Shown here in pieces: positions 14,466 to 19,528 of a DNA stretch of 19,528 nt. A model generated the notes under the pieces. The model ran no database searches. It was not told the DNA's origin and saw only the letters and a program-made list of their open reading frames with translations. Origin of the DNA: JBHIEE01 sp046760445 (GTDB lineage Bacteria; Acidobacteriota; Aminicenantia; JdFR-78); the NCBI GenBank assembly GCA_046760445.1, contig JBHIEE010000047.1:1-19528 (forward strand). The letters are read 5' to 3'. Position numbers and translations under genes: made by a program. The number at the start of each line of letters is the position of its first letter. The stretch's first letter is position 1.

Positions 14466-14759
14466 TCAAGATTCTTCCCAGTTAATTTCATCAAGAGAAG
14501 GAAAGCCTCCTTTGATTTTTCGGGAAATGTATAAGTAATCTAAGAGAGCTTTTTCAGGCTCTGCCCAGAGAATACCATCTTCATTTACAAATCCCCAGAA
14601 TAGCGCAGGTTTCAAATGATGAAATTGAATACTGCCATAAGAAGTCTCTACTAATTTAGTTTTCTCTGTTGTGGCACAGGTCAAAATAAGGGGAATTATA
14701 TCCCAGATTCCTCTTATCTTACTCTGTCTTCAAGGATATGAATTAAACTCATAATTCAT
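14466..14759 (-). pseudogene. Truncated, frameshifted AbiEi-like antitoxin gene
   Basis: The open part at 14710-14466 encodes GIWDIIPLILTCATTEKTK, then SYGSIQFHHLKPALFWGF and ILWAEPEKALLDYLYISRK. This is the central to C-terminal signature of AbiEi-type transcriptional regulators, the antitoxins of type IV AbiE systems. A full protein is about 190-270 residues; here about 80 remain. Upstream in the same frame is a TGA, while a plausible start (ATG at 14759 or 14752, after AAAGGAA) leads into short frames that stop, so the 5' part is frameshifted or lost. No AbiEii nucleotidyltransferase toxin gene follows. A TTG at 14684 could start a 72-residue peptide, but a working regulator is unlikely. 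Confidence 0.62.
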
Positions 14760-14770
14760 TTCCTTTTTTC

Positions 14771-15943
14771 CTAAAAATTGTCAACCTTAATTATTACTGA
14801 ACTTCCCAAATGAATTATCTGACCAAATTTCTTTCTAATAGTATCAATAGAATGGTAAAGGGAAGATTTTTTCTTGCTCTCCTCATCTTCAAAGAGAAAA
14901 GCCTCCTCTTCGAGACTGATTAAATGAGAAAAAATGATTCCAAGAAGCCTTACTCTTACTCTCCTCTGATAACTTCTTTCAAAAAGAAGTTTGATAATTT
15001 TATATATCTCACTATCAATATTAGTTGGTTCCACTCTTTCAGAAAAAGTAACAGTCCTGAAATCGGAATAGCGAATTTTTATGGTTAGTCTTCTCGCCTT
15101 CATTCGGTAACCTCTCAACCGCACGCTTAATTCTTCGACCAGGCGAGATAAAATTTTTTTAAGAAAATCAGGCTCAGTTGAATCTTCGTTGAGGGTTATC
15201 TCCTGGCTGAGGGTCTTCGGCTGGACACGATTTTGCAGCAGGCTGAAATCTATTCCTCTTGATTTATTCCACAAGTTTTCTCCGACTTTGCCAAATGAAT
15301 TAATCAACAACTGAAGAGGAAATTCAGCTAACTCTCCTATTTTTCTAATTCCCATTTCTCTTAATTTCTTTTCTATATTCCTTCCTATACCTGGCAGAGC
15401 AGTAAGAGGAAGGTCATGAAGAAAAGCGGCTTCCTGGTCCTGTGGAACCAGAAGAAGACCTTCTGGTTTTGCCTGAGAGGAAGCAATTTTAGCTATCAAT
15501 TTATTAGACCCTACTCCAATAGAACAAGGTAAATCTGTTTTTTGGCGGATAATCTGTTTCAACTTCTCTGCCAGATGATAAATATCTCCATAAATTCTTT
15601 CGCATCCAGTGAAATCTAAATAGAATTCATCTATGCTTGCTCTTTCTATTATCGGACTATAAATTTGTAATATCTGATATATCTTATGAGAGAAATCTCT
15701 ATATCTTCCATAGTGAGGAGGGAGGAATATCGCTTGAGGGCACAGTTCTTTGGCCTGAATCAACGGCATGGCTGCTCTGACACCAAATCTCCTTGCTTCA
15801 TAAGAAGCTGAGCAAACTACTCCCCGATTATTTGGATCTCCTCCAACAATTACTGGCTTGCTTCTAAGTGATGGATTAAAAACTCTTTCTACACTGACAA
15901 AAAAAGCATCCATGTCGAGATGAATGATCCTTCGTCTTTCCAT
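14771..15943 (-). CDS. dinB: DNA polymerase IV (Y-family translesion polymerase)
   Basis: Error-prone polymerase that copies past damaged template bases. The 390 residues begin with RRIIHLDMDAFFVSVE: the metal-binding Asp10 and the adjacent aromatic pair Phe14/Phe15 (Phe15 at the steric-gate position). The catalytic SIDE box is at 103-106 with Asp105 and Glu106. Then come the GVGSNKLIAKIAS block, a helix-hairpin-helix (LPGIGRNIEKKLREMGI, about 184-200) and a little-finger domain (about 240-350). The usual C-terminal beta-clamp peptide (QL[S/D]LF type) is not obvious. It lies 77 bp after lexA on the same strand with only weak promoter matches between, so co-expression with lexA as part of the SOS response is likely. 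An AAAGG site precedes the ATG. Confidence 0.93.
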   Translation of the reverse strand: MERRRIIHLDMDAFFVSVERVFNPSLRSKPVIVGGDPNNRGVVCSASYEARRFGVRAAMPLIQAKELCPQAIFLPPHYGRYRDFSHKIYQILQIYSPIIERASIDEFYLDFTGCERIYGDIYHLAEKLKQIIRQKTDLPCSIGVGSNKLIAKIASSQAKPEGLLLVPQDQEAAFLHDLPLTALPGIGRNIEKKLREMGIRKIGELAEFPLQLLINSFGKVGENLWNKSRGIDFSLLQNRVQPKTLSQEITLNEDSTEPDFLKKILSRLVEELSVRLRGYRMKARRLTIKIRYSDFRTVTFSERVEPTNIDSEIYKIIKLLFERSYQRRVRVRLLGIIFSHLISLEEEAFLFEDEESKKKSSLYHSIDTIRKKFGQIIHLGSSVIIKVDNF

Positions 15944-16020
15944 GGTGAAACCTTTAATAATAAAAGTTAAAATTACTCAGGATTTAATAGAGCATAAATA
16001 ACGAAAAAAGTTAATAACTA

Positions 16021-16641
16021 CTAGTATTTCCTCAAAACGCCAATTACTTTACCAATAATCTTTAGTTCTTTTACCTCAATTGGTTCAAACGCTGGATTTT
16101 CAGGGAAAAGAAAGATTTTGCCTTTCTTTAACTTTAATCTTTTCAAAGTGACTGAACCATCATCTAAACGGGCGACGACCATTTCACCAGAAGAAGCAGA
16201 ATTTGCTTTTTCAATAATAACCTTATCCTCATCATTAATATAAGCATCAATCATACTTTCTCCTTTAACTGTGATAGCAAAAACTTCCTTTTTCTGACCA
16301 ATCATCCAGCCAGGAACTTCAATTTCTTCTGCAGAGTCTTCGAAAATAAGATCTGGAGACCCAGCAGGCACTACTCCAGCGAGAGGCACTTTCTTTATTT
16401 CCTCTGAAGAAGTAACTGTTTCAAGGAGTTCGAATCCTCTTTTTTTTATTCGCTTGAGATATCCTTTTTTCTCTAAAACTAAGAGATATTGATGAACTGT
16501 TGCTGGGGAAGATAGACCTAATTGTCTTCCCAATTCTCTGATACTCGGAAAATATTCCTGATTAGTTAAAATATCTTCTAAAGTATTGAGAACTATCCTC
16601 TGCTTCTTGGTCAGCATTTTCCTATTCTCTCTTTTAAACAT
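16021..16641 (-). CDS. lexA: LexA repressor
   Basis: SOS-response repressor that cleaves itself when RecA is activated. In 206 residues: a winged helix-turn-helix (about 10-72, SIRELGRQLGLSSPATVHQYL), a cleavage site in the linker (VPAG, Ala93-Gly94), and an S24 peptidase domain with Ser129 in GESM and Lys167 in VTLKRL. All catalytic residues are present. The start ATG at 16641 is chosen because AGGAGG lies seven bases upstream; a Met at residue 9 begins the usual LexA N-terminus but has a poorer site. The TAG stop of the small gene upstream overlaps this AGGAGG, so translation is coupled. Autoregulation through the operator at 16859-16879 is probable. Confidence 0.95.
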   Translation of the reverse strand: MFKRENRKMLTKKQRIVLNTLEDILTNQEYFPSIRELGRQLGLSSPATVHQYLLVLEKKGYLKRIKKRGFELLETVTSSEEIKKVPLAGVVPAGSPDLIFEDSAEEIEVPGWMIGQKKEVFAITVKGESMIDAYINDEDKVIIEKANSASSGEMVVARLDDGSVTLKRLKLKKGKIFLFPENPAFEPIEVKELKIIGKVIGVLRKY

Positions 16642-16652
16642 TTTTCTTCCTC

Positions 16653-16847
16653 CTAGGAAAGAGTCTTCTGAAAAGAAAAATTCTTCCCGTTGTTATTTTC
16701 AATAATCTCTTTTAAAATTTTACATTTTTCATCACACAGTTTTCTTTTCATTTTATATCGATTTAAACAGATTTCACGGGTAACAAAATAGTTGTATTTC
16801 TCACAGAAATAACAACTTGTGGAGTGATTGGACCTTTTTTTACTCAT
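16653..16847 (-). CDS. Small Cys-rich protein, first gene of the lexA operon
   Basis: I do not recognise this 64-residue basic protein. It has five cysteines at 12, 15, 27, 38 and 42 (CYFC at the start, CDEKC later), a pattern that could bind zinc or an iron-sulphur cluster, and many lysines. The start is ATG at 16847, supported by AGAGG six bases upstream; a TTG at 16910 would extend the frame by 21 codons but falls on the -35 box and the operator, so it is rejected. The gene lies directly behind the SOS operator and ends in the lexA ribosome-binding site (gap 11 bp), so it should be induced with lexA. Possible roles are an SOS-induced division inhibitor, a DNA-binding accessory or a modulator of LexA; none is shown by the sequence. 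Confidence 0.7.
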   Translation of the reverse strand: MSKKRSNHSTSCYFCEKYNYFVTREICLNRYKMKRKLCDEKCKILKEIIENNNGKNFSFQKTLS

Positions 16848-16858
16848 TTTTCCTCTTT

Positions 16859-16879
16859 TTGTTCGTATATTGTTCGTAT
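16859..16879 (-). promoter_or_regulatory. Probable LexA operator (direct repeat GTTC-N7-GTTC)
   Basis: On the + strand TTGTTCGTAT occurs at 16859-16868 and again at 16870-16879 with one base between, giving GTTC-N7-GTTC at 16861-16875. This is the spacing known for alphaproteobacterial LexA boxes, not the CGAAC-N4-GTTCG palindrome of Gram-positives. It covers the predicted transcription start of the small-gene/lexA operon, where a repressor would block initiation. Confidence 0.65.
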
Positions 16880-16881
16880 TT

Positions 16882-16910
16882 AAATTAACAATTTTTTCGC
16901 CTTCTGTCAA
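16882..16910 (-). promoter_or_regulatory. Promoter of the SOS operon (small gene-lexA-dinB)
   Basis: On the minus strand a consensus TTGACA (16910-16905) is followed after 17 bp by TAATTT (16887-16882), a weak -10 box. The start point would be near 16875, inside the direct-repeat operator, about 28 bases before the small gene's ATG and 20 before its AGAGG site. Confidence 0.55.
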
Positions 16911-16935
16911 GAGTTTTTTTAAGAAAAAATAGTCA

Positions 16936-16964
16936 TTGAAATTTTGTGGTAAATTTGTTTAAAT
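16936..16964 (+). promoter_or_regulatory. Possible promoter of the SAM-hydrolase-family gene
   Basis: TTGAAA (16936-16941) and TTAAAT (16959-16964) are 17 bp apart, with a predicted start near 16971, nine bases before the ATG. No Shine-Dalgarno site is seen. It lies back to back with the lexA promoter in a 132-bp divergent gap. Confidence 0.4.
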
Positions 16965-16979
16965 ATTTGAAAGACTAAA

Positions 16980-17867
16980 ATGAAGAAAAAAATACTATTA
17001 TCAATAATTCTCTTCTTTCTATTTATTGTCTGTTCCCATCAACCAAAAGAAGAAACAATCCCTTCAAATGCTGTTATTGCTCTGCTAACAGACTGGGGAG
17101 ATAGAGATTTTTATTCAGGAGCAGCCAAAGGGATAATTCTCTCTATTAACCCTCAGGTTAAAATTCTGGACATTTCTCATAATATCCATTCATTTGATAT
17201 AAAACAGGCTTCTGCTCAATTATTTTTTTCTTCAAAAGAATTCCCTGAGGGAACAATTTTTGTAGCTGATGTCGATCCAGGATCAGGACTATCAAGAGCA
17301 ATTCTTATCGAAACAGAAAATAATAAATATTTTATTGGACCGGATAATGGAATTTTCACTCTCATCTATGAAAGTTTTGGGATAAAGAGAATTATTCATC
17401 TAACCAATAAAAAATATATGATGAAAGGCGACCTGTCTTTTACTTTTCACGGAAGAGACATTTTTGCTCCAGTGGCAGCATATCTTTCCAAAAGAATTCC
17501 AATTGAAAAATTTGGTAAGGAACTTCAAGACCCTGTTAAATTTAAAGTGAATAAAGCAAGAATTGAAAATGAAACTATCTATGGAGAAATACTTTTGATT
17601 GACAGTTACGGAAATATAATCACTAATATATCTCAAAAATTGTTGAAAAAACTAAATATTAGATTAGGAGACAGAATAAAATTGAAAATAGGTTCCAATA
17701 AACTTGAAGTCAGGTTTGTTAATACTTATGCTGAGGGCAGGTCAGGCGAATTTATATGTCTTATTTCATCGACCAAAAACTTAGAAATCGCTGTAAATTT
17801 AGGTCGGGTGACCGATTATTTTTCCACTTTCATCGGAGACTCAGTGGAAATTAGAAAAGCAAAGTAA
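16980..17867 (+). CDS. SAM hydroxide adenosyltransferase-family (DUF62) protein with N-terminal export/anchor segment
   Basis: Proteins of this family split S-adenosylmethionine with water, or in rare members halide, to adenosine and methionine. Conserved features in 295 residues: LLTDWG with Asp38, DPGSG with Asp99, Arg106, GPDNG (120-124), HGRDIFAP with His157, and DSYGNIITNI (208-217). Asp99/Arg106/His157 have nearly the same spacing as the catalytic Asp-Arg-His triad of the archaeal hydrolase, so hydrolysis is more likely than halogenation. Unusually, the domain is preceded by MKKK, a 13-residue hydrophobic run and a Cys18, resembling a signal or lipoprotein peptide, although FIVC is not a standard lipobox. 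No later Met precedes the domain, so this segment is real. An extracytoplasmic SAM-family protein is odd because SAM is cytosolic; the true substrate is open. Confidence 0.83.
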   Translation: MKKKILLSIILFFLFIVCSHQPKEETIPSNAVIALLTDWGDRDFYSGAAKGIILSINPQVKILDISHNIHSFDIKQASAQLFFSSKEFPEGTIFVADVDPGSGLSRAILIETENNKYFIGPDNGIFTLIYESFGIKRIIHLTNKKYMMKGDLSFTFHGRDIFAPVAAYLSKRIPIEKFGKELQDPVKFKVNKARIENETIYGEILLIDSYGNIITNISQKLLKKLNIRLGDRIKLKIGSNKLEVRFVNTYAEGRSGEFICLISSTKNLEIAVNLGRVTDYFSTFIGDSVEIRKAK

Positions 17868-17897
17868 AACATTTCTTTCTTTAATATCTTTATCTTC

Positions 17898-18120
17898 CTG
17901 CTTAAGAATTCCAAAATTCCGAAGCAGAAATCCCAAGTATCAAACCCCAAATCACAATGAAAAAAAATCTCAAATCCCAAGCTCTAAACAATATCTAATG
18001 ACCAAAATCTAAAAGTTCAAAAAAGATTTGGGCATTTGGACATTAGAATTTGCTTGTCCTGTAGCATGCGAAGCATTGGTATAGGGGAATTTGTTTGAAA
18101 TTTGGAATTTGGAATTTTGC
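17898..18120. repeat. Composite hairpin-forming noncoding element
   Basis: The 17868-18205 gap holds no gene apart from promoter sequence at its right end. A hairpin at 17898-17927 (CTGCTT/AAGCAG enclosing GAATT/AATTC) may help end transcription of the preceding gene, but no U-tract follows. Left-arm words such as AAATCCCAAG and CAAACCCCAAATC (17928-17980) face right-arm words TTTGAAATTTGGAATTTGGA (18091-18111). CTAATG (17995-18000) pairs with CATTAG (18041-18046). At 18066-18076 ATGCGAAGCAT contains GCGAAGC, known as an unusually stable DNA mini-hairpin. The layout parallels the element at 8201-8460. Confidence 0.55.
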
Positions 18121-18159
18121 CAGACGAAGTTAAGCATATTTTATTTGGTTGCTTTTTGA

Positions 18160-18188
18160 TTGATTATTACTCTATATTCTGCTATAAA
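18160..18188 (+). promoter_or_regulatory. Sigma70-type promoter of the VOC gene
   Basis: TTGATT (18160-18165) and TATAAA (18183-18188) are 17 bp apart; the predicted start is near 18195, leaving a 17-base leader that contains AGGAG (18201-18205). Confidence 0.6.
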
Positions 18189-18211
18189 ATTTTTCATACA
18201 AGGAGATGGAA

Positions 18212-18607
18212 ATGATTTTAAATCACATTGCGCTGGTTTCCAGCTCAGAAATAAAGGCTGATAAATTTTATAAAGATGTCTTGGGGTTAGAAAAAACCCG
18301 AAAATTTTCTGTCCCCAAAAACCTAGCAAAACAAATATTCAATTTGAACAAGGAATATCAAGTTATTGTTTATTCCCATGACAATTTAAAAATAGAAGTC
18401 TTTATAGGAGAAGAGGAACTCAGAAATAATTTGCCTCTTCGTCATATCGGCTTGGAAATAGAAGACAGAGAGGCACTAATAGCTAAATGCCAAGCAATGA
18501 ACATCAAAGCGATTAAAGTGCCAAAAGGAAATTCTTTCTATTTATTTATCAAAGATGATGACGACAATCTATTCGAGATAAAAGAAAAAAGCAAATTATC
18601 CCAGTGA
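18212..18607 (+). CDS. VOC (glyoxalase/bleomycin-resistance) family protein
   Basis: Single-module vicinal-oxygen-chelate protein of 131 residues. The beta-alpha-beta-beta-beta units are recognisable: LNHIALVSSSEIKADKFYKDVLGL at the start and PLRHIGLEIEDREALIAKC in the second half. Likely metal ligands are His5, Glu62, His78 and Glu122, the usual H/E/H/E set. The closest general type is a methylmalonyl-CoA epimerase or lactoylglutathione lyase-like protein, but substrate cannot be told and such small VOC proteins vary widely. Start: ATG 18212 is preferred because AGGAG lies six bases before it; the ATG at 18206 directly touches that site. A leadered promoter lies upstream. It stands between noncoding regions with no obvious operon partner. 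Confidence 0.75.
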   Translation: MILNHIALVSSSEIKADKFYKDVLGLEKTRKFSVPKNLAKQIFNLNKEYQVIVYSHDNLKIEVFIGEEELRNNLPLRHIGLEIEDREALIAKCQAMNIKAIKVPKGNSFYLFIKDDDDNLFEIKEKSKLSQ

Positions 18608-18871
18608 GCGGGACCTATTGGATGGCTTAGTGAATACTCTTCTAATAAAGGACACGAAGATTGTTACTACCTGGCAAGTGACTTAAGAAAAGAGGATTAT
18701 TGACAAGCTTATCCAGGACAATAGGAATTCTTAAAAAACAACATCGAAATCCCCTGGTAATAATCTCTATGTCTATTTACGTTTTTTATTACTTGAGAGG
18801 TATTGAAAAAGCGTGTTTTGATTATTATATTATTTATAAGAACAAATATAATTCCATAATATAAAAGAAAA
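18608..18871 (+). promoter_or_regulatory. Intergenic region with promoter for the propeller gene
   Basis: No gene is recognised in 18608-18800; short frames there are broken by stops. A promoter match TTGAAA (18803-18808), 17 bp, TATATT (18826-18831) would start transcription near 18838. Closer -10-like boxes TATAAT (18847-18852) and TATAAA (18860-18865) lack good -35 partners; the latter would put the start at the A of the ATG. The region is very AT-rich. No Shine-Dalgarno site precedes the ATG at 18872. Confidence 0.4.
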
Positions 18872-19528
18872 ATGAAAAAATTCTGGTTTTTCTTCTTAAT
18901 TTTAATCTCAGTTAGTAGTGTTCTGGCTCAGAAACTCCACATAAAAAATTACACCATTGATGATGGCCTACCAGCTGCTCAAGTCTGGTGCAGTTTGCAA
19001 GATAGTAAAGGATATATCTGGTTCGGAACAACAGGAGGTCTGGCCAAATATAATGGAGCTGAATTTATTACTTATACAGTTGCAGACGGTTTAGCAAATA
19101 ATGTAGTTAGAACTATATTAGAGAATGAGGGGATTCTATGGGTTGGAACTGATAATGGTATAAGTAAGTTTAATGGCAAAACATTTGAAAATTATACTTC
19201 CAGGGATGGATTGGGCAAAGGTGTTGTCTGGTGTGCGGTAAAATTTCAGGACTATTTATGGTTTGGCACAAGTGAAGGAGGTCTTTCCAGATTCGATCCC
19301 GAGTACTCGGGACAGGTAGGAAAAAGATTTATTAGCTACACAACAAAAGATGGCTTGCCCCATAATGATATTTATTCCCTCCTGTCCGACGGGTCTTATT
19401 TGTGGATAGGAACTCGGGGAGGCGGACTTTCCAGGTTTGATGGGAAAAATTTCATCAATTATGGAGAAAAAGACGGACTTTATGGTAAGACTATAAAAGC
19501 TCTATTAAAACAGGATTCCATTTTATGG
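18872..19528 (+). CDS. Exported two-component-regulator propeller protein, N-terminal part
   Basis: The frame is open from ATG 18872 to the window end (219 codons), so the gene is incomplete. It begins with a signal peptide (MKKF, a hydrophobic run, cleavage likely after SVLA at 19). Then come repeated blades of about 40 residues with the Reg_prop pattern: DGLPAAQVWC...IWFGTTGGLAKYNG, DGLANNVVR...LWVGTDNGISKFNG, DGLGKGVVW...LWFGTSEGGLSRFD and DGLPHNDIY...LWIGTRGGGLSRFDG. Such propellers form the periplasmic sensing part of hybrid two-component systems, or of diguanylate cyclases and histidine kinases with a YYY domain. Which output follows is outside the window. Blade 3 carries an insertion of about eight residues (PEYSGQVG) encoded by a 16-bp palindrome and flanking bases. 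Confidence 0.85.
   Translation, partial: MKKFWFFFLILISVSSVLAQKLHIKNYTIDDGLPAAQVWCSLQDSKGYIWFGTTGGLAKYNGAEFITYTVADGLANNVVRTILENEGILWVGTDNGISKFNGKTFENYTSRDGLGKGVVWCAVKFQDYLWFGTSEGGLSRFDPEYSGQVGKRFISYTTKDGLPHNDIYSLLSDGSYLWIGTRGGGLSRFDGKNFINYGEKDGLYGKTIKALLKQDSILW
19297..19312. repeat. Perfect 16-bp palindrome within the propeller gene
   Basis: TCCCGAGTACTCGGGA is its own reverse complement and is far more GC-rich than its surroundings. It is read in frame (residues about 142-147) and lies exactly where the third propeller blade has extra residues compared with its neighbours. Confidence 0.7.

Noticed and set aside
16848..16910. TTG-started 85-residue version of the small gene before lexA
   Set aside because: The first 21 codons would overlap the TTGACA box and the direct-repeat operator, and a good AGAGG site marks the internal ATG at 16847.
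18700..18728. TTGACA upstream of the propeller gene
   Set aside because: No matching -10 box at the correct distance; the TTGAAA-N17-TATATT pair further on is better.
18608..18800. Possible decayed small gene after the VOC gene
   Set aside because: Short stretches in two frames could be joined by a frameshift but resemble no family I know; too little to call a pseudogene.

Overview
The window is a stretch of bacterial chromosome that is clearly AT-rich, with standard stop usage (TAA, TAG and TGA all end recognisable genes). Gene content points to an uncultured anaerobe-type bacterium with sigma54 signalling: an NtrY/NtrX-like two-component pair, RodZ, DUF4390, MgtE, KtrAB, an enoyl reductase of the FabL type, LexA/DinB and an MrfA-like helicase. 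The noncoding elements built from short CAAATCC/CAAAAATC words resemble those seen in several candidate phyla (Aminicenantes, WOR-3 or Omnitrophota type genomes), but the phylum cannot be fixed from this window. No rRNA, tRNA, CRISPR array, intact insertion sequence or prophage was seen.

Layout: (1) 1-446, the 3' end of an ABC-2 permease on the + strand. (2) 583-7999, a long minus-strand block: rodZ, then DUF4390-ntrY-ntrX as one operon, a decayed C-terminal piece of an AGCS sodium:amino-acid symporter, then mgtE-recO. (3) 8000-8555, a noncoding region with the rodZ promoter, a complex inverted-repeat element of about 260 bp and a hairpin before fabL. (4) 8556-12011, plus strand: fabL, then lepB-ktrB-ktrA. 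(5) 12064-16847, a minus-strand DNA-damage block: a small Cys-rich protein, lexA, dinB, a broken AbiEi-like antitoxin gene and an MrfA-like helicase. (6) 16980 to the end, plus strand: a SAM-hydrolase-family protein with an N-terminal export or anchor segment, a second noncoding repeat element, a VOC protein, and the first 219 codons of a secreted or periplasmic two-component-regulator propeller protein.

How the genes fit together: NtrY (membrane kinase) and NtrX (sigma54 activator, with an unusual GAFTNA loop) are translationally coupled and share an operon with a secreted DUF4390 protein that may sense or assist at the envelope. LexA sits behind a direct-repeat operator (GTTC-N7-GTTC) and is co-transcribed with a 64-residue Cys-rich protein and probably dinB, so this is an SOS operon. 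KtrB and KtrA form a potassium uptake channel with its gating ring.

Two themes deserve attention. First, several operon-leading genes (rodZ, DUF4390, lepB, the helicase, perhaps the propeller gene) have sigma70-type promoters whose predicted start point lies only 0-3 nt before the start codon and no Shine-Dalgarno sequence, whereas ktrA, lexA, the small Cys-rich gene, the VOC gene and fabL have Shine-Dalgarno sites. This suggests leaderless mRNAs. Second, palindromic or word-repeat elements occupy the gaps between genes and in places enter coding sequence (the recO 3' end and the propeller gene).
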